Part shown: positions 60,503 to 64,000 of the stretch, piece by piece
How positions within the stretch are numbered: position 1 is the first letter of the stretch
Layout of the letters: each line of letters starts with the position of its first letter
Source of the DNA: Ruminococcus sp.
GTDB lineage: Bacteria > Bacillota > Clostridia > Oscillospirales > Ruminococcaceae
NCBI GenBank assembly: GCA_029062165.1
Contig: JAIDQQ010000015.1
Span: forward strand, 1-64,000
Direction of reading: 5' to 3'
Length of the DNA stretch: 64,000 nt
Program-made: the position numbers and the translations under genes
Notes under the pieces: generated by a model
Database searches by the model: none
The model's input: only the letters and a program-made list of their open reading frames with translations
What the model was told of the DNA's origin: nothing

Positions 60503-61146
60503 TGCTTTTCGTACAGGAAATAGACTTGTGGTACAGAAAAGATGTACGCTATCCGGAATATGCGAATATGCGTAATTCTTTGAAGTTCGTACCGGTAAAG
60601 ACGGATAATATAAATCCCGATTGTGAAGTACTTTATCAGTATACATCATTGTACCAGTCAACCGGTGGTATTGACAAATCGAGAGAATATTATAAGGGAT
60701 TCGGAGAGGAAATTTTTACAGCCGGAAGTCGTGACCCTATGGAGAATTTAAGAAATCTTATAAATAATGTACGTATATTCAAAGAGAACGAAAATTATAA
60801 AATAATGTTCTGTGATGATTACTTTTTTGTCCGTAATGACTTATATTTTGAAAACCGTTCAGGTGTGTCTAAACGTCGTGGACGTAATGAGGGTTACTGG
60901 AATAATAATTCACCGTTCAGCTATACGGACGTTATAAATCAGACAGCATTTATTCTCACGCCCGATACATACGGCAGAATTTTGTATAATGACCGGATAG
61001 TTATGCACCATACGGAAATATGGTACTACTGTATACACACCCTTAACTTTATAAATTGTGACAGAAATAAATTCAGGGAAAAGATGTTTTTCAGGAAAGT
61101 TCCGGACTATGAATATAAAAATATGCAGTATATGAAATATTGCTGA
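60502..61146 (+). CDS. Triplicated family, copy 1 (unknown function)
   Basis: 214 aa. The start MLFVQEIDLWYRKDVRYPEYAN and end REKMFFRKVPDYEYKNMQY are shared by the three tandem genes. The protein is rich in Tyr, Arg and Asn, soluble and without known motifs. Bases 60511-60563 are identical to 61801-61853 in copy 3, so duplication or gene conversion is recent. RBS AAGGAGGTG lies in the end of the previous gene. Function unknown. Confidence 0.7.
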   Translation: MLFVQEIDLWYRKDVRYPEYANMRNSLKFVPVKTDNINPDCEVLYQYTSLYQSTGGIDKSREYYKGFGEEIFTAGSRDPMENLRNLINNVRIFKENENYKIMFCDDYFFVRNDLYFENRSGVSKRRGRNEGYWNNNSPFSYTDVINQTAFILTPDTYGRILYNDRIVMHHTEIWYYCIHTLNFINCDRNKFREKMFFRKVPDYEYKNMQYMKYC

Positions 61147-61161
61147 AATGGAAGTGAGTTA

Positions 61162-61776
61162 ATGCTTTTTGTACAATATATTTCTTTGACTTATTATAAA
61201 AACGTCCGTTATCCGAATTACGCCAATGTAAGAAATTCAGTCAGATTTGCACCGATAGTTATTGAAAAAGTTCCCGAATGTGAAGTGTTATTGCAAAAAG
61301 TACCAATGGTGCAGTATACCGACGGAGTAAAAAAATATAATGCAAGTTTTAAGGAGTACGGACAGGAAATATTTACGGTTGATAATCTTGACCCTTGCCG
61401 TAATTATTACAATATTATCCGTAATATCCGTATATTCAAGGTTAATGACGATTATAAAATAAGATTCTGTGATGACAGATATTATACAAGGTATAATGCT
61501 TTCAAACGGCGTGGACATAATGAGGCGTTCATGGACAATAATTCACCATTCTGTTATACAGATATTATAAACGAAACGGCGTTCACACTCAAACCGAATG
61601 AATACGGCAGAATCATTTATAATGAAAGAAACGTTACAATGGACGAAGAATGGTATTATACATTGTATGTGGTAAATTTCCTGAACTGCGACAAATCGGC
61701 TTACAGGGAAAAGATGTTTTTCAGGAAAGTTCCAGAATATGAATATAAAAATATGCAGTATCTAAGATACTGCTGA
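61162..61776 (+). CDS. Triplicated family, copy 2 (unknown function)
   Basis: 204 aa. The same frame as copy 1 is seen (LFVQYISLTYYKNVRYPNYAN ... KMFFRKVPEYEYKNMQY) but with more substitutions in the N-terminal half, including KRRGHNEAFMDNNSPF where copy 1 has KRRGRNEGYWNNNSPF. The gene junctions before and after it share a 35-bp run that includes the RBS AAGTGAG and the ATG. The function is unknown; specificity variants of one fold are likely. Confidence 0.7.
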   Translation: MLFVQYISLTYYKNVRYPNYANVRNSVRFAPIVIEKVPECEVLLQKVPMVQYTDGVKKYNASFKEYGQEIFTVDNLDPCRNYYNIIRNIRIFKVNDDYKIRFCDDRYYTRYNAFKRRGHNEAFMDNNSPFCYTDIINETAFTLKPNEYGRIIYNERNVTMDEEWYYTLYVVNFLNCDKSAYREKMFFRKVPEYEYKNMQYLRYC

Positions 61777-61791
61777 AATGGAAGTGAGTTA

Positions 61792-62316
61792 ATGCTTTTT
61801 GTACAGGAAATAGACTTGTGGTACAGAAAAGATGTACGCTATCCGGAATATGCAAATGTGCGTAACTCTTTGAAATTCGTGCCGATAGATACGAATGTTA
61901 TCAGACCGGAATGTGAAGTGTTTTACCAATATAAGTCATTTATACAGTCAACGGACGGTATTAATAAATGGCGTGAATGTTACAGTAGATTCGGAGAGGA
62001 AATTTTCGGAGAAGAAATTTATATTTTCGGAAAACGTACTGATTGGCGAAGTGCTAATATCCATATATTAAGTGACAGTGAAAATTATAATATAATGTTT
62101 TATGATGAGGTATATAAAACAGTTTTTACTTTAAGTCCGAACCAGTATGGCAGAATACAATACAACGAAAGGTTCGTAACTGACTATGCATGGTATTACC
62201 GTATACATACGCTTAATTTCATAAGTTGTGACAGAAATAAGTTCAGGGAAAAGATGTTTTTTAAGAAAATACCGGATTATGAATACAAAAATATGCAGTA
62301 TCTAAGATACTGTTAA
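61792..62316 (+). CDS. Triplicated family, copy 3 (shortened)
   Basis: 174 aa. Its first 17 residues are identical to copy 1, but about 40 residues of the middle are missing, including the KRRGRNE segment, and the C-terminus is again conserved. It is in frame and has the same RBS, so it may be a working short form or a decaying copy. It ends directly before the first Sm-like gene. Confidence 0.65.
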   Translation: MLFVQEIDLWYRKDVRYPEYANVRNSLKFVPIDTNVIRPECEVFYQYKSFIQSTDGINKWRECYSRFGEEIFGEEIYIFGKRTDWRSANIHILSDSENYNIMFYDEVYKTVFTLSPNQYGRIQYNERFVTDYAWYYRIHTLNFISCDRNKFREKMFFKKIPDYEYKNMQYLRYC

Positions 62317-62328
62317 GGAGGTTTTTAA

Positions 62329-62565
62329 ATGAAGATTGAAGAAGCATTGCAGAAGTTTATGGACAACAAAGAAGATTGTACTGTTACATTGAAAAACAGT
62401 GATGAAGTTAACGGGAAAATAACTGAAATCGGCGAAGGTTTTATTCGTATCGAGGAGGACGGCGGAATTATTGAAAGAGTTGTAAATATTCAGTACATCA
62501 TCAGTGTTTATGTTTATCACACACCGGAAAAAAAGAAAAAAGACAAAAAGAAATCTATATTTTAA
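62329..62565 (+). CDS. Small Sm-like protein, copy 1
   Basis: 78 aa. After a short helix (EEALQKFMDNKEDC) come five likely strands with an Sm1/Sm2-like rhythm: VTLKNSDEVNGKITEIGEGFIRIEED and ERVVNIQYIISVYVY. A Lys-rich tail (KKKKDKKK) could bind RNA. The pattern resembles Hfq/LSm proteins, but the match is by shape and is not proven. The RBS and first codons are identical to those of the next gene over 30 bp. Confidence 0.6.
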   Translation: MKIEEALQKFMDNKEDCTVTLKNSDEVNGKITEIGEGFIRIEEDGGIIERVVNIQYIISVYVYHTPEKKKKDKKKSIF

Positions 62566-62577
62566 GGAGGTTTTTAA

Positions 62578-62802
62578 ATGAAGATTGAAGATGCATTACA
62601 GCGTTTTGTAGAGGATAAGGAAGACTGTATAATATATACCGAAAGCGGTAGTACGATTATTGCACGTATAATTGAAATCGGTGACGGTTTTATAATAATC
62701 GACGAAAAAGACAGTGAAAGTGTAGTAAATATAGAACACATATTCCGTGTACGGAGTTATCCGAAAAACGAAAAAGGCAAGAAAAAATCTATATGGGTAT
62801 GA
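62578..62802 (+). CDS. Small Sm-like protein, copy 2
   Basis: 74 aa paralog of the previous gene: KIEDALQRFVEDKEDC, then STIIARIIEIGDGFIIIDEKD and VVNIEHIFRVRSY, again with a basic tail. It lies 12 nt after copy 1 and overlaps nspC by 10 bp. Its place inside a polyamine operon is unexplained; a hetero-oligomer with copy 1 is possible. Confidence 0.6.
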   Translation: MKIEDALQRFVEDKEDCIIYTESGSTIIARIIEIGDGFIIIDEKDSESVVNIEHIFRVRSYPKNEKGKKKSIWV

Positions 62803-63917
62803 CGGAAATAAAAACTCCCTGTTACGTAATCGACGAGGGAAAATTAATAAAAAATCTTGAAATTCTTAAAGGCGTACAGGACAGAACAGGTTGTAAGATA
62901 CTGCTGGCACAGAAAGCATTTTCGTGTTATCACCTGTACCCGCTTATAAGCGAATATCTTTCCGGCACTGCTTGTAGCGGACTTTTTGAAGCCCGATTAG
63001 GTTACGAGGAAATGGGTAAAGAAAATCACGTATTCAGTGCCGGATACCGTGAAAATGAAATCGACGAGATAATTTCATACTGCGACGATATTATATTCAA
63101 TTCGTTCGCACAGCTTGAAAAGTACAGAAAAAAAGTACTCGGAGCAGGTAAGAAAATAGGTCTGCGGATAAATCCGGAAATTTCCACACAGGAAGGTCAT
63201 GAAATTTACGACCCATGTTCACCGAAGTCACGGTTAGGAATTACACGTAAGAATTTTGATACAGATAATCTTTATGGCGTATCGGGATTACATTTCCATA
63301 CGCTGTGCGAACAAAATTCCGATGACCTCGAAAAAACTCTTGACGCTGTAGAAGAAAAATTCGGTGATGTACTTAAAAAAATGCAGTGGATAAATTTTGG
63401 TGGCGGACATCATATAACACGTGCGGATTACGATATAGAACGTCTCGAAAGATGTATAAAGCGTATGCAGAAAAAGTATGGTCTTGAAGTGTATATCGAA
63501 CCAGGGGAAGCAGTCGCCTTGAATGCCGGTTATCTTGTGACAGAAGTACTTGATATAACGTGTAATGATATACCGATAGCCATTCTTGACTGTTCAGCAT
63601 CATGTCATATGCCCGACGTACTGGAAATGCCATATCGTCCGCCCCTTAGGGATTCCGGAAAACCTTATGAAAAGAAGTATACATATAGATTAGGCTCGCA
63701 GACCTGTCTTTCCGGCGACGTTATAGGCGAATACTCATTTGACAATCCGCTTGAAATCGGTGAACATCTGATATTTGAGGATATGGCTATATATTCAATG
63801 GTAAAAAACAATACATTCAACGGTATGCCTTTACCGTCGATACTTCTTCTCAGGACTGACGGTACTGTTGAAACGCTCCGGAAGTTCGGGTATGAAAATT
63901 TCAGAAATCGCCTATAA
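62793..63917 (+). CDS. nspC: Carboxynorspermidine decarboxylase
   Basis: 374 aa fold type III PLP decarboxylase. ILLAQKAFSC holds the Schiff-base lysine, GLHFHTLCEQ and FGGGHHITRADY follow, EPGEAVALNAG binds the phosphate, and DCSASCHMPDV is the second-subunit active-site Cys motif typical of CANSDC. It removes the carboxyl group from carboxy(nor)spermidine made by the dehydrogenase at 58791. ATG codons at 62793 and 62799 are both possible. Confidence 0.92.
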   Translation: MGMTEIKTPCYVIDEGKLIKNLEILKGVQDRTGCKILLAQKAFSCYHLYPLISEYLSGTACSGLFEARLGYEEMGKENHVFSAGYRENEIDEIISYCDDIIFNSFAQLEKYRKKVLGAGKKIGLRINPEISTQEGHEIYDPCSPKSRLGITRKNFDTDNLYGVSGLHFHTLCEQNSDDLEKTLDAVEEKFGDVLKKMQWINFGGGHHITRADYDIERLERCIKRMQKKYGLEVYIEPGEAVALNAGYLVTEVLDITCNDIPIAILDCSASCHMPDVLEMPYRPPLRDSGKPYEKKYTYRLGSQTCLSGDVIGEYSFDNPLEIGEHLIFEDMAIYSMVKNNTFNGMPLPSILLLRTDGTVETLRKFGYENFRNRL

Positions 63918-63922
63918 TCTTA

Positions 63923-63951
63923 TTGACAAATTTTTTATAAAGAGTTATAAT
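63923..63951 (+). promoter_or_regulatory. Consensus promoter for the gene at the right edge
   Basis: TTGACA and TATAAT are separated by 17 nt. No terminator is seen between nspC and this promoter. Confidence 0.85.
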
Positions 63952-63974
63952 AATTTTCAGGAGGTTGAAGTTTT

Positions 63975-64000
63975 ATGGATTCAGAAATTTACAGCAGATA
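63975..64000 (+). CDS. Start of a gene cut by the window edge
   Basis: An ATG preceded by CAGGAGG reads MDSEIYSR before the sequence ends. The promoter and RBS make it likely to be real. The product cannot be told. Confidence 0.55.

Overview
The window looks like chromosomal DNA of a cellulosome-bearing, low-GC Firmicute of the Ruminococcus / Oscillospiraceae type. Three secreted proteins carry type I dockerin modules, two of them behind long threonine linkers: a transglutaminase-like protein, a CE2-type esterase and a PL11 rhamnogalacturonan lyase. The housekeeping genes (fba, gap, eno, feoAAB, pyrK-pyrD and phoH-ybeY-era-recO-mutS2) are of clostridial type. Many promoters fit TTGACA-N17-TATAAT. 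The species cannot be named from the sequence. No rRNA, transposase, phage structural gene or CRISPR array was seen.

Layout. 1-4.7 kb: a tRNA with a CAT anticodon, a TtcA-like PP-loop protein, an FNT channel, the dockerin transglutaminase and an aspartate aminotransferase-like enzyme. 4.7-8.8 kb: peptidoglycan-directed proteins without signal peptides (GH25 lysozyme, SpoIID-like domain with PG-binding repeats). 8.9-21.8 kb: CE2 esterase, an XRE regulator with its operator, fba, a DUF11 protein, a HAD phosphatase, a PC4-like protein, two coiled-coil paralogs, the PL11 lyase, an SH3 lipoprotein and a SLOG protein. 21.8-24.8 kb: a tight set of DUF434 (PIN-like), ATP-grasp, KptA RNA 2'-phosphotransferase and GNAT genes. 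24.8-30 kb: YdjM-like protein, Cu/Zn SOD, PadR regulator and an iron-uptake operon (two feoA, feoB and a small Cys-rich FeoB partner that is absent from the ORF track). 30-45 kb: thioesterase, NudC, a solute-binding lipoprotein paired with a GGDEF-EAL sensor, enolase, a WYL regulator, a zinc-ribbon/LRR protein, pyrK-pyrD-ruvX, trmL, an alpha/beta SASP, a rhodanese-TtcA fusion and gap. 45.4-51.6 kb: CYTH protein and the phoH-ybeY-era-recO-mutS2 operon.

51.7-63.9 kb is the most unusual part. A long polyamine operon follows a structured untranslated leader that ends in a terminator-like hairpin. It encodes SpeD, SpeA, SpeE and SpeB together with a carboxynorspermidine-type dehydrogenase and decarboxylase. 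That gives two chemically distinct aminopropyl-transfer routes in one operon. Between the enzyme genes lie uncharacterised membrane proteins, a GNAT fusion, an Imm42-like protein, a family present in three tandem copies and a tandem pair of Sm-like small proteins. A further gene starts at the right edge and is cut off.

The best candidates for undescribed biology are the KptA/DUF434/ATP-grasp set, the polyamine leader RNA, the triplicated family with the Sm-like pair, and the coiled-coil paralogs that share a conserved C-terminal tail.
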